Assembly: GCA_964017155.1 (NCBI GenBank)
Contig: OZ024857.1
Coordinates: 10,143,646 to 10,207,645 of the forward strand
DNA from: Oasisia sp. SBJ-2009
Taxonomy: Eukaryota; Annelida; Polychaeta; Sabellida; Siboglinidae
Direction: 5' to 3'
Length of the DNA: 64,000 nucleotides
Made by a program: the position numbers and the translations under genes. Position 1 is the first letter of the stretch. Each line of letters begins with the position of its first letter. Under the pieces are notes generated by a model that saw nothing but the letters and a program-made list of their open reading frames with translations, made no database searches and had not been told where the DNA came from. Of this stretch, positions 47,905 to 59,907 are shown in pieces.

Positions 47905-48229
47905 AACAACAATAATACTAATATACATAATAATTACTGTTCATGTCGATCTTGTCATGTAAGTTGTACCAGTCAGACTGTTTTACAGAAGATAAAATAA
48001 TATAAACAAAGGTTGACTAAGCGATTTAAAAGTAATAGAAAATAAAAACATACTCTAATAACATACTTACATTCGTACGTACATGTGTGCAAGTATGCAT
48101 GCATATCACTTACGTGCATATATCTAAGAAAATATAAATTATATGTGACTTCAGTAATGCTGAACAACTTCTTCTCTTCTTCTTCTTCTCTCAGATACTG
48201 GACGGGGCCCTTTGCAGGACGTTTAAAGT

Positions 48230-48470
48230 CCAACGAGAATTTGTGAGTCCACAGGTTACAGATTTACCCCCTGTGTGGGATCTTCTACTTCCCCTGACAT
48301 AGACACCCAATAGAAGGGACCACCGGCTATTAGTGTCTCTTCCAAAAGACACAGGCAAATGTGGGGTGAACGAAATTGCCTACGTTGCGAAACAAACCAC
48401 CGATTGAACCACCGTCCCCTCAACTGATAGTCCGGCGCTCTACCTAGCGACCACCGCTCTACATTTAACC
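48230..48470 (-). repeat. tRNA-derived SINE family 3, inverted copy
   Basis: Reverse complement: head 'ggtggtcgctaggtagagcg' (A-box-like), 'ggtggttcaatcgg' (B-box-like), body 'cctgtgtcttttggaagaga' and 'ctattgggtgtctatgtca'. It is about 240 bp. A related, more diverged copy lies at 49555-49700. Confidence 0.65.
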
Positions 48471-48745
48471 TATTAACTTAATGCAATAAAACACAATATT
48501 TACTGTTGCTTTATCTGCAACTGAGTTTCACGACGTGTAGGAGAAACTAATATTGCTGTATAAAGCAATAAATAATAAACGAATACACATATACAGATAT
48601 GTCGTATTAAAAGAGGTAATCATAAGCTTTTAAGTCACATGATGTTTGTGATAACGTTATGGGTGGATGGTTGAAATATGTTAAATAAGAATGTAGTACA
48701 ACAAGCAGGAATGCGTACATACACGTGTTCAGATTACAAATATCG

Positions 48746-49065
48746 GCTGGTGTGACTGGTGTGACTGGTGTGACTGGTGTGACTGGTGTGACTGGTGTGA
48801 CTGGTGTGACTGTTGTGACTGGTGTGGCTGGTGTGACTGGTGTGACTGGTGTGACTGGTGTGACTGGTGTCACTCGTGTCACTCGTGTCACTCGTATCAC
48901 TCGTGTCACTCGTGTCACTCGTGTCACTCGTGTCACTGGTGGCAATCGTGTCACTCGAGTCACTGGTGTCACTGGTGTCACTGGTGTCACTGGTGTCACT
49001 GGTGTCACTGGTGTCAGTGGTGTCACTTGTGTCACTTGTGTCACTAGTCTCAAAAGTGTCACTGG
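48746..49065. repeat. 9-bp array GTGACTGGT / GTCACTCGT / GTCACTGGT
   Basis: About 35 units in three homogeneous blocks: GTGACTGGT, then GTCACTCGT, then GTCACTGGT. Long frames (VTG, VTR, SLV) arise because 9 is a multiple of three. Confidence 0.95.
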
Positions 49066-49554
49066 TGTATCGGCAATTGTTATTGTTGTAAATAAAATTA
49101 GTTATATATCACAATGTGTATTGTTACATTTGTCCTGTTGTGTCATGTGTGAAACTGTGCTACGCTTAGTTCGCCAAGGGAGGAGCTGGAGCAGGTGGCT
49201 CATTAGTTGAGAGTCATAACTCCTGAATGAGCTTGCATCTGTATGATTCGCTCTTTGAAGAGTTATTCTAAAGGAGGAGGGAGATAAGCCAAAAATCTGG
49301 CCTGCATAAATTACAATCTTCTCGGCTTTCAGCCAACATAATGCAACTGGATGAATTTGGTGATCGATTGTGTCACGGGCAGCAGGCTAATCAAGCCTAT
49401 TAAGCTTTTTCTGTCATCACCTGTGAGAGCCACCTGTGAGTATCAATTGGACTTTGCTACTGAACCATATATCTCCTGCCTATTACATCTTGCTAGTGTT
49501 CGACTCTAAACATACGTTGATTAATCTGCCGTTGAGCTTTTTAAGATTGAGTCC
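49066..49554. other. No supported gene
   Basis: Unique sequence between two arrays; no motif-bearing frame. Confidence 0.35.
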
Positions 49555-49700
49555 TCCGCTCATACACCAGGTACACGGGAACAACAAATTACGGTCTCTT
49601 CTGAAAGACACCGACAACGTTAGACAAAAAGGAAATTGTTCAAGTTGCGACACAGCAGCCGAAGCACCGCCCGACGGCAGCAGGATTCGAACCCCGGCCC
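49555..49700 (-). repeat. tRNA-derived SINE family 3, diverged inverted copy
   Basis: Reverse complement includes the perfect B-box GGTTCGAATCC (about 49682-49692) and a body with 'tttcagaagagaccgtaa', paralleling 'tttggaagagacactaat' at 48330-48360. The A-box side is replaced by the adjoining minisatellite. Confidence 0.6.
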
Positions 49701-50366
49701 CACTAACACTCTGCCCACTCGACTGTCACACCAACACTCTGTCCACTTGACTGTCACACCAACACTCTGTCCATTCGACTGTCACACCAACACTCTATCC
49801 ACTTGACTGTCACACCAACACTCTTTCCAATCGACTGTCACACCAACACTCTATCCACTCGACTGTCACACCAACACTCTGTCCACTCGACTGTCACACC
49901 AACACTCTATCCACTCGACTGTCACACCAACACTCTATCCACTTGACTGTCACACCAACACTCTATTCACTCGACTGTCACACCAACACTCTATCCACTT
50001 GACTGTCACACCAACACTCTATCCACTCGACTGTCACACCAACACTCTGTCCACTCGACTGTCACACCAACACTCTGTCCACTCGACTGTCACACCAACA
50101 CTCTGTCCACTCGTTCGAGTGTCACACCAACACTCTGTCCACTCGACTGTCGCACCAACACTCTGTCCACTCGAGTGTCACACCAACACTCGTCCACTCG
50201 ACTGTCACACCAACACTCGTCCACTCGACTGTCACACCAACACTCGTCCACTCGACTGTCACACCAACACTCGTCCACTCGACTGTCACACCAACACTCG
50301 TCCACTCGACTGTCACACCAACACTCGTCCACTCGACTGTCACACCAACACTCGTCCACTCGACTA
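49701..50366. repeat. 28-bp then 27-bp minisatellite, about 25 copies
   Basis: Unit CTCGACTGTCACACCAACAC + TCTGTCCA (28 bp) up to about 50180, then the same unit less one T (27 bp). The 27-bp form keeps frame, giving 9-residue repeats on both strands. Read inverted, the unit (GTGGACAGAGTGTTGGTGTG) sits where the tRNA-like A-box arm of the neighbouring SINE should be. Confidence 0.93.
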
Positions 50367-50824
50367 TTGCACCTAACACGGCGATTGCAGCAGCTCAAAT
50401 CAACCAGTTTTGTTCCCTACAGGTATTGAACTCACATGCTTTCTCTTTAATCTACGCTAAACGTCCTACTTAGAAACAAGGTAGTAGGTTGTCACGAGAT
50501 CTGCTTCTAATCCAGGTTTCTTCATTACTGCCACAGCGGCTGACTAAGTGAGTTCTCTTCTCACTATCAGGACTTTTATTGTCCATTACGTATAGGAGAT
50601 TTTCCAATAATTGGTCAACTCCAAGATAATTGAAGTTCTGAGAAGGACAAATAGCCACGAGATCTGTTTCAATGCCAAGATTCCTGATTAATATCATATC
50701 ATCATATAGCATAACGTTTTGCTTAAGTTCATTCTCCTCTCGCTAAGTAAAGGGGATTGAAGTCGTAAGTTATCAACAACTGAACAACTCACGATAATTG
50801 AAGATCTCGCATAACGAAAATACG

Positions 50825-50826
<2 letters not shown>

Positions 50827-50882
<56 letters not shown>
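50827..50882. repeat. (TA)n microsatellite
   Basis: About 28 TA units. The flanking sequence (50370-51355) has a two-copy similarity ('acgagatctg', 'gttcattctcctctcgct' / 'gagttctcttctcact') but no gene. Confidence 0.95.
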
Positions 50883-50884
<2 letters not shown>

Positions 50885-51355
50885 TGAGCCCATAGAAACA
50901 GAGTCCAAGTCTTAGCAGTAGATCTAAGATGATGGTTTGTTTTAGGTAATTCCATTATTGTGATTTTAGCAGTGTCCAGCAAAATTAAGTGTTTCCTCTG
51001 ACCCAATGCAACTGTGAACAACCCCTCACAATGCTCTATGCAAAGACATACACCCATATTACTGTGTTTCTCTTGCATTGCAACTGCTGGACTTTGCGAA
51101 TATCGTAAAACATTCGTGCGAAGCTTCGATCAAACGGTGTATTCGTCATTTTATATGTATCCACAACTTGATTATTGTTGGGTTACGTACCGGATTTAAT
51201 TAGGGTTATTCATATCATGAATAAAAACGTAGAGTAAGGAGTTTGTTTACATATAATTATATGTATATAAATTTAAAATAAGTACAACATACAACAAATG
51301 AAGTTATCCTATAATCATATTACATACACTATAAAGAGATAATAGTAATAGATCA

Positions 51356-51361
51356 CACACA

Positions 51362-51401
<40 letters not shown>

Positions 51402-51407
51402 CGTACG

Positions 51408-51466
<59 letters not shown>
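51356..51466. repeat. CGCA / CA compound microsatellite
   Basis: CGCA tetramers followed by a CA run. A short (TTG)n lies at 51594-51630. Confidence 0.95.
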
Positions 51467-51469
<3 letters not shown>

Positions 51470-51890
51470 ATAAGTAAACCGAAATAGCTAAGTAGATAAG
51501 TAAACAATAAAAGGTGAATGTATATCATACAAGTAGTACTATAAACAATCTATGTAACATTTGGGGCCAAGTTCAACGTTCTCAATCAGCTAATTGTTGT
51601 TGTTGTTGTTGTTGTTGCTGTTGTTGTTGTAAAACACAGGTTGCAACGACGGAAGTCAAACTGGGCCATTTTGTTCTGTAGCGATCTTACAGTCGGGAGA
51701 AGTATTTATGAGGAGGGGGTATCTACTGCCACGTCTTTTCAAACTCTCGCCCACATCTCCTCCAGAACCTTTCATGTGTGTCTTCATGACGCTCCTAAAG
51801 GTCTCAGTGAAATCAACACGAGGTTGTTTCAGGCCGGAGGTGTGGCTGTGCTGACATATAAACAAAAACTCACGAGAGTACCTGATCAAA

Positions 51891-52085
51891 ATGGCGGAAG
51901 ATCCAGGTCCGTGGCCACTGGCAGCGAAAATCGGTGACACCAAGTCAGAAATGAGGAAACAAAGGATGATAAACCGAAAACACTTTCTTCCCATGTACAG
52001 GTCATTCGATGAAAAACGTCAGCAGCCACCACAACAATACAGACCCACGACACTCGTCAACAAGACTTGGATCGCTACAAACTGA
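51891..52085 (+). CDS. Weak candidate small ORF (64 residues)
   Basis: ATG in a strong Kozak context (caaaATGG). It encodes MAEDPGPWPLAAKIGDTKSE, a basic middle (RKQRMINRKHF) and a Gln/Pro-rich end. No signal peptide, membrane segment or known motif. A longer overlapping frame begins at 51641. It could be a real short protein, an exon, or chance. No homologue is recognised. Confidence 0.25.
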   Translation: MAEDPGPWPLAAKIGDTKSEMRKQRMINRKHFLPMYRSFDEKRQQPPQQYRPTTLVNKTWIATN

Positions 52086-53107
52086 CGGCCCATATTTTTC
52101 TGACAGATACCACGAATCTCCACTACCTGTGATGAAATGGGCGGTAGTTAGTTGTGCGTGTGAACGCATATAATGATAGGCATGTATGCTATTAAGTTAA
52201 TCGAGTGCATGTTTGCTATTTATGTCTTTGTCTGTGCTATAAAGCCAATATATTTTATGTCGTTGACCTTTTCCGAAACAACCCCTCATTTGGTTGTACT
52301 TAGCTAGTCGTCTTTATGTCACTAGCCCGACTTCGTAAATGCAGCTTACATTCTGTCCAACGTACGCTAATTAGCAAAATTAATGGTGTACGTAAATGTA
52401 TTCTAATCAATACATTCTGTTTTTTAATAATCAAACGTCCCGAAACTCCCAGAATGCACCAAGCAGAACTGCCTCATGGTACATAATGTGCCGCTACATC
52501 AATACAGAGGAAAACGTTGACGCTTGATACAGGTAGTTCGGAAAATAATGATAATAAACCATGAATACACTGTAATGTACCTATAAAAGCACACCTAATT
52601 GAAAGTCCACTGGTCTCCGTAATAAAAGTGACACCATATAAGGTAGGTGATCAGTAGGTTAGTAAATCATATACGAATATTCCTTTCAGGTGATATTTGA
52701 TATCGATCAAGAATTAATCACACGACCAAAACAATCAATCAGAAATACGCGCAGCAATATTGTGTCATGCATACTCGTTTATACATTTATAAGATATCAA
52801 CACGTGCAGGTCGACAAAAGGTGACACTACATATACTAGACATATTAAATTAACTAAGATTATTTAAATTATTACGAAAACATAACAATGCTACATTGCA
52901 TTGTCACACGTAAACGACAATAATCTACCACATTCACATAAACAATACTCTTGTCAACATAGTGCTACATTTACGACCAGATACATGCGTTTGGCAATAT
53001 CTTACAACACATTTCGCGTCCCGACCTCCCCTTCCCGCCACATCCCCATCACCAGCCACACCCTCTCTCACCCATGTCATGTGATATCTACAGGAAAATA
53101 ACATAGT

Positions 53108-53108
<1 letters not shown>
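52086..53108. other. AT-rich non-coding stretch
   Basis: No gene or repeat family is recognised. Confidence 0.4.

Positions 53109-53177
<69 letters not shown>
53109..53177. repeat. (TA)n microsatellite
   Basis: About 34 TA units. Confidence 0.95.
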
Positions 53178-53183
<6 letters not shown>

Positions 53184-53385
53184 TTTACGGTTGTGGTTAG
53201 CATTCGGAATAGATAGAGGTATACTATGAGTGCATATCCTACCTTCCTACGAAATGTGCATTCATACAAACCACTTACAATACAAATAGATCGCAATTTG
53301 GACAATGCGTAAATTCTCGCGAAGCTGTGACGTAGGGGTCTACGTATGTGTGTAGCTGTAATAATGCTTTTCCTTCATCTTATGT

Positions 53386-53530
53386 AGCCTCGGTTACACC
53401 CGGCGCCATGAGGTGGCAGCCATTTTAGAGCTCCTCGCTTAACCGACTGTCGCTCGGTTGCCTGACTTAGCCGAAAACGTAGTCTGGTGAAACTTACGTA
53501 GAGCCATCGTCAGATGTCATCACATTTTGG
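53386..53530. repeat. MITE-like dispersed repeat, second copy
   Basis: Shares 'gtagcctcg', 'gaggtggcag' and inverted 'gactgtcgctcgg' / 'agtctggtg' phrases with 31155-31640. Ends are not resolved. Confidence 0.4.
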
Positions 53531-54283
53531 ATTAATTCATAGGTTTATGTGTTTCATGATAATTAATGTATAATTTGACAACGAAATTAAGGTATACAAT
53601 ATATGTACATACAATAAAAAGTAAACAAATGAAATAAAAAAATAACAAAGAAACGTTTCATTTATGTTTATTTTGTGTGCGACATATTTCAGTGTAAGTT
53701 TAATTTTTAATAGTATTCTATTGTAGCTATATAGTATTATCTGATAAAAGTATATACATGTTTAATTTGTTATTTCAAAGGCGGCTTGAGAGGCTAAGGC
53801 CGCTTGCACTGCTTTCTCGGATATAAGAACTAAGTATCTACTTCGGGTCGTATTATTAACGTATTGAACGTAACTATTCCAGTTTTGATACAACAGCAAA
53901 ACGATTACTAATAGTTACTTTTTATAGTCAGTTTACTGTATATCTCATGACGTTTCCACAGCACACAGCCATATTCACGATACAGTTACAGCCTGACAGC
54001 GACACGGTAGTCCAACAATGCGGAGTGTTCCTACTACGGTATGTGTCACTTTCACCCGTGTCAGGTTGGTTCTTACGTGTCCGGCTATCCAGCACTTTGA
54101 TCTGTGACACTTGGAAACGTCACGAAACATAAGGTAAACCAATTGTGAAAAGTGAAGCTATTACTTACTTTGCACCATGCAGTTTGATGAAAGTCTTCAC
54201 TTAGCAGAAAGAGAATTTTAAACCGGATTGTGTCATTTGATTTGAGAGTCGGATGTTCTAAATGCTAGGCGAGCACAACACTG

Positions 54284-54459
54284 GTGACAGGCCGACGGAC
54301 ACGCAGACAGTGCTGCCGACAGTCACTGTGGTACCCTCGTCGTGCACGGCGTTGCCCCGCCGACAGATAGTGGTGACAGGCCGACGGACACTCAGACAGT
54401 GCTGCCGACAGTCACCGTCGTGCCCTCGTCATGCACGGCGTTGCCCCGCCGACAGATCG
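54284..54459. repeat. 89-bp tandem duplication over the GPCR C-terminus and stop
   Basis: Unit 1 (54284-54372) and unit 2 (54373 to about 54459) both start 'gtgacaggccgacggacac' and share the rest with about five changes. Unit 2 holds the last codons and stop (TCA on +, 54392-54394) of the GPCR; unit 1 has GCA at that place, so it lacks the stop. Confidence 0.9.
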
Positions 54460-55852
54460 TCCGCCGGAGACTCCGCCTGAAGGTCGGCATGAAGATGGCG
54501 TACATGAATGGGTTGGCGAGCGAGTTACACACGGTCATCAAGATGCCGACGAGCTGCACGGGCTTGCCGAGCTCGTAGCTCGTCGCGCCGACGTTGCCGA
54601 GGCAGAAGTAGATGGAATCGTAACTGATGGTCGCCGCGAAGATGACGGTGACTGTGATGGCACACTTCGTCACTCGTATCGTCGACTTGGTGAGTGTCTG
54701 TGACTGCGTGGCCGAGGCGACGGCGAAGCGTTGGCGCCGGAGCTGAAGGACGGTGCGGCCGTACAGCAGCAGGAAGGACACCATGGGTACGATGTAAGCG
54801 ACGAACAGCCAGTACACGGAGAACCAGTAGTAGAATGCCTTCGCCAGGTCCAGCGGCAGTGAGATTCCGAGGTCGCATTTGCCGTGCTCGAAGGTGACTA
54901 GTCGAATGGAGGGCGCCGGGCTGAAGATGCACGGTACGTAGAGGACGGCGATGGCGATCTTGAGACCGCACGGCGAGAGGGTCTTGTACCTGATGGGGAA
55001 GCACACGGCGATGAGGCGGTCGACAGCGATGAAGACGAGGTTCCACACGGACAACAGCACCATGACCCAGTAGATGTACTGGCTATGCCAGATGAAGCAC
55101 ACGGCGTAGTCCACGGCGTACTGGCCGACGTGCCACACAGACGTCTGCATGAAGACGCCGCTAGCGAGGGCACACACCGCCGCGTCGATGAGCGCCTGAT
55201 GCCGCAGGAGGATGGCCGTGAGACGGGAGAAGGCCCGTCCGTTGATGGTCAGCGTTACAAACGTCAGCGTGTTGGCGACGACGCCTGTGCCTGCCATGCC
55301 CAGCAGTCCGGCGTTCATGATACGCCGCCATAGCGGGGTTCCGATCGACGAGTTGCCGTTGGCGGAGGTGACGTTCTCCTGGCCCGATGGTGACGAAACC
55401 GTGATTCCTGGAGCGCAGCTGCTGCCGTCACCTAACCCACATCTACTCGCGAATTCACCAGTTCCCTCAACAGCAACCATCAAGCCGGTCGCTCTTACAC
55501 CAAACCTTTTCGATTCCGTAGTTGGCTGAATGTTAACGTCATTCGTCACGCTATCTGATGTCACATCAGTTCTGGCAACGTCTAATAATTCGACTTTCTG
55601 TTTAGCCGTTCCCGATTGGTTGCCCCTTGTCGTTGTTTCACCGGGCGTGTGTCCGTGCGTGGTGGAATAAGTCTCTGTCAGCGGGTCCTGTGCTGCAATC
55701 GTAACATGTTCACTAAGTCCTGTGATGTTTGACAAGCTCGTGTGATCGTCGATAATGCACATACCGGTCTGCAAAGACATCGACACGCAGACGACGACAA
55801 GAAGACACCTACGGCCTGCCTCGGAGAACGATATTACACGTCGTCTGCGCAT
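54392..55852 (-). CDS. Orphan class A (rhodopsin-like) GPCR, single exon
   Basis: 486 residues. A signal-peptide-like segment (CLLVVVCVSMSLQTGMC, about 16-32) precedes a long Ser/Thr-rich extracellular N-terminus with sequons at about 42, 78, 160 and 167. Seven membrane segments lie at about 180-203, 213-235, 256-280, 298-315, 345-367, 395-417 and 433-455. C252 and C326 can form the conserved disulphide. DRY is DRL (278-280), followed by IAVCFPIRYKTL; NPxxY is NPFMY (447-451); the usual Asn of TM1 is present as VANTL. The DRL form may alter G-protein coupling. The short C-tail has RRTICRRG, a possible palmitoylation site. The family looks peptide-receptor-like, but the ligand is unknown. Strong GC bias makes long shadow frames. 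Confidence 0.9.
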   Translation of the reverse strand: MRRRRVISFSEAGRRCLLVVVCVSMSLQTGMCIIDDHTSLSNITGLSEHVTIAAQDPLTETYSTTHGHTPGETTTRGNQSGTAKQKVELLDVARTDVTSDSVTNDVNIQPTTESKRFGVRATGLMVAVEGTGEFASRCGLGDGSSCAPGITVSSPSGQENVTSANGNSSIGTPLWRRIMNAGLLGMAGTGVVANTLTFVTLTINGRAFSRLTAILLRHQALIDAAVCALASGVFMQTSVWHVGQYAVDYAVCFIWHSQYIYWVMVLLSVWNLVFIAVDRLIAVCFPIRYKTLSPCGLKIAIAVLYVPCIFSPAPSIRLVTFEHGKCDLGISLPLDLAKAFYYWFSVYWLFVAYIVPMVSFLLLYGRTVLQLRRQRFAVASATQSQTLTKSTIRVTKCAITVTVIFAATISYDSIYFCLGNVGATSYELGKPVQLVGILMTVCNSLANPFMYAIFMPTFRRSLRRTICRRGNAVHDEGTTVTVGSTV

Positions 55853-57200
55853 CGTGGCTACAGCATCACACTGCCCGATACCTGGCTATGTAAGAGCGAG
55901 AGCGCGTGCTGATTACAGCAGCTGCCTAATCACGCCGGTGCTTGATGCGGCTTATCCATTCTCGTGGCGGCGCGCTTTCTCTTTCTCTTTGCTCTATCGC
56001 TTGGGGCATTTCACAACAAGAGTCCGCATCACGTGTCGGGTAAACGGCACGACACAACAACATGTCGCCTGCCACCTGCAACACTGTCGTCGTCCCCCAC
56101 ATCAATGAGTTTCGCTCGTGATTATCCGAAAGGCACGACCGGATGATATACGATCGCGAGTTTTCGATTATCTAAATTACACCTTTAAAGTGACTATGTC
56201 AGCCAGAAAGAAGCGTTGAGTGCGTGGCGTGCGACATGCACGCGTGTCGAGTCGCTGCCCTGCAACTGAATCGTGATGAATGTGACACTGAGATGAGGTC
56301 CACTTCGTGACGTCGCCAGCGCGGCAAGCTGACACAAGATCTACGCCGATTCTGCTGTAGTCGGCATTTCGTCGCTACTGCTGACGATTAACCGGAAGAA
56401 GATGGTTTTACGTGCGCATAAACAGACCAAGGCCGTTCTGTGCGCACAGTTTCTTTCAATTACGTTCGCTTGTTGAGCGGTCGTTCTGCCGCCAGCTTCC
56501 GTCTTTAGCACACCCATTATCAACACAATCTAGAAAGTTGTTTGTTGTTTTAGTATGTCTGTCTTTGAGTCTGTCTGCCTGCTTGTCTGCCTGCCGTTCT
56601 CCCTCTCCCTCCCTCCCTCCCCCCTCCCCCCTCCCCCCTCCCTCCCTGCCTCCCTGCCTCCCTGCCTCCCATTTCGCTCAGCGAAGTCATTTTACAAAAT
56701 TAATGGAACCAACGAAATCCCACGATAGTTAAGTTTTATTTGACACGTAGCCAGGTAGTTGTCAATGTTGAGGATCCGCTGTGCCATTAAATACTCATTA
56801 ATTATGGTACTGTACCGCAAGACTGCAGGCGTAGATCGAAGGCGTACGATGAAGGCGTAGACCATAATTAGCCTTCCTCCGGTGTACTGTATAATAATTC
56901 TTTCGTTATGGGCAGCATTATGAAAAATACGTTTTGACATTATGTGAATGTAAACTTGTAACGGGCGGGCGGGCGGACTTTAAGCAAGGAACGAAGCAAG
57001 GACCGATTTAATCGTGCGCCATTCTCCGGCGACATAGTTGCCAGTGTAAATAACATTATGCAAGTTGTTTCCATTTCTGAGATGATTTTGATAGTGTTGA
57101 ATGAGTAGAAATTATGTTTGTTTAGGCAACGCGATATCAGAGGCAGAGCTGTCAAATTATAACAGATGTCGTCAGTGGATGTTTATCTAGTATAGATACA
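55853..57200. other. Upstream region of the GPCR; no other gene seen
   Basis: A C/T-rich tract lies at about 56595-56670 ('ccctccctccctccc' type). No TATA box is obvious on the minus strand close to the GPCR start. Other frames lack motifs. Confidence 0.4.
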
Positions 57201-58084
57201 AGTGTCATGTTGATTGGTGATGACGTCACGACACATCCCTGTGTGCTTCTAGCAGAAATGATGGGGTGTCAAGTTGGAAAGTGGTTTGTTGGGAACTGAG
57301 GTAAAAAAATTACAAATGTCAAGCTTAAGGAAACATTTGATACTGTTTACCGTGTTATATCGGCACGCAAATAATTACATAAATTGGTCGAATAACTTGA
57401 ACAAAAGAAGCCAATTTGTTCACTTATATGATAAATTACAGCTAAAAACATACTCAGAATATCTTGTGATATCCCACAAAAATCTGCTTTAAGATCGAAG
57501 AGTTTAGTTGTATTTAAATGATGTCTGTAACGTTTCAAACATATTTAAGTTCATATGATTCACTGATAATACCAAATGTTCTACAATAATAATGATAGAG
57601 ACGGCACAATACTGAGCCAACGAATGAGGACAAAGTCATTAAAAACAGAAAGTGGTTAACTTTATTTTTAAAAACTAGTTTGTGAGTTATGGTGTATATG
57701 GTGAGATAAAAAAATAATTCGGTAGTAGGGTGATAAAGTTGTGGACACCGTAACTTATGACATATGCAGAGTTGAACTTTTTGAGAAAGCAATATTAACA
57801 AATGGCTTCTTCTTTTCCAATATCAGTGTTTGTTTCTGAATCGGAAAGAGGTGCAAAGAAAAACTAGAAGCATGCTTTTCAAATATGTAAGTTAAGCAGC
57901 ACATATGTCATAGGTTACAAGACACCATTTGGCCCAATAGCATTCCATTCCACAACGATATAGGTGAAATTACCAGGTTGACATTATACTGAATTGGAAA
58001 ACTTACATACATGGTTTATACTAAATAGGTCCTTTACAATATACTAAAGACAAATTATATTATAAACACGTGTGTACATACATA

Positions 58085-58330
58085 TCAGTAAAGAAATAAA
58101 ATAAGCATGCAGCCCATCTCTCTCTTGAGGTTAAATGCAGAAGGCGTCTGCAGACTGTCACTGATGTCCATTCTGAGAGTAGCCATGCACTGGACACCTG
58201 GCGCAAGAGAACATAGGGAGACCAAAGGTGACATGGCGAAGTTAGAGGAGTGGGAGAAGAAAGCACCCAGATGGAGTAATGGGACCAACTGATGAAGTTG
58301 ACACCAGACAGGAATTGTAGGCGTTTGATC
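58085..58330 (+). pseudogene. Possible LINE C-terminal scrap (weak)
   Basis: AMHWTPGAREHRETKGDMAK faintly resembles the LRWTP-GKRKRGRPK-TW region of LINE ORFs. Stops occur on both sides. This is a low-certainty call. Confidence 0.25.
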
Positions 58331-59852
58331 CCACACAAAGAGGATTGCGTAAGAAAGAAATAAGACTGAATTCACAAATGTTTATAATGTATAGTGCCAG
58401 CTATGTCTTTGACAAATGTGGAATGCTTATTTTATACCATTCTCTCATTCTTCCATGCGTAATATGTTGCTCTGAAGTATGGAGCAAAAGACATACTTTA
58501 TATGCCACTACCTGAAAATGTTTAGTATTGCTACAAAAGGAAGTACCCAGGTTAGTGCATTTAATTTGTAGAACTAAAAGGTTGGATCACACTTCACAAA
58601 ATGTGATGAATTATATATATTGAAAGTATCAGATATTGTTGAATTCCAAACTGCACTTACTATGTACAATGCTTTTTTCTACCAGTGAATATACAACAGT
58701 TGTTTAATTTGTACCATCCTGTCTTTGTAACTAACTAGACAAAACTAAACGTTTTAAACATTTTGCTCACAGTAATTTAGAGAATGAATTATTTTGTTAT
58801 TCGTTAAGATGTAATTACATCCATTGTAATTTGGGCAAGTGTCACATAAGTGACATAGAATGTGCCATTTTTGATTTTAATTTACAATTGTATATTTTGT
58901 ATTTTTGTATACTGTTGTTGTTGATGAAATAAATACTGATTTTAAGAAAAAACAATTACGTAATCCAATAAACATTAATTTAAAACATGTTCCTGGCAGT
59001 TCCAGTAAATTGTACAAGGAAGTAATATAACCAAGTAATGTTGAATCCAGAACCAACATAAACAAACACAAATATGCAGTTTGGCGGTTTATTCAGACAT
59101 CAAACTTTCCATGTACATTCCACCTAGAGTCAGGTCTTCACAACTATCTATGACAGCTGGTCACATGACCCAACAACCAGGAACAAACCACCAAAATATC
59201 ACACTTTGACATCATCTAGCCAACTAAATTTGTTTATCTGTGCCAGTAAAATACAATCGTTTTACACAGACCACAGAGATGTAAACAAACAGACTGATAC
59301 AGACATACCACAGCTTACAGATTTCCCAGATGCAATAAACAATTGATGAATTTTGTTAGGAATATCACTGCATCCAATTTTAATACAAATTTGCTACATG
59401 TTTCAAATGGTAAAAAGGATAATCTTGTATTTAACACAGTCGACAAACATATACATATGATTAGTTGTAGCCTTGTAGGGACAAAAACCTTTGAATCCAG
59501 ATACATTTCCCCAATGCAGTAGATTTTGTTTGACATGTTTTACAGGTCGGTAGATGAATGGATTAGGAATGTTGTTGATCGGTTAACCAGTGGTAAATAA
59601 TTTATACAGTTTCAAGTAAAAAAATATGGCCCTCTAACCCAGAAAATATGGCATGTCTGCTTAATGTGCATGAATCCTATAAAACGCATGTAAACAATCG
59701 CGAAAACTTTAAACGTGTTTTCATAAAATTACACTATCCAACTAACATATTATTACTAGGTCAAATCACAGACAAATAAAATGTCAGTGTTTAAAAAACG
59801 GGTTATAAAATATTTTTTTTTATTATTTAATTTATATGTAAATATTCATGAA

Positions 59853-59907
<55 letters not shown>

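Noticed and set aside
48725..49210. VTG-repeat protein of 161 codons
   Set aside because: A 9-bp array keeps any frame open; no start context or flanking domain.
54431..55333. Several plus- and minus-strand frames overlapping the GPCR
   Set aside because: Shadows of GC-rich receptor codons; Arg/Ala/Pro-rich with no motif.
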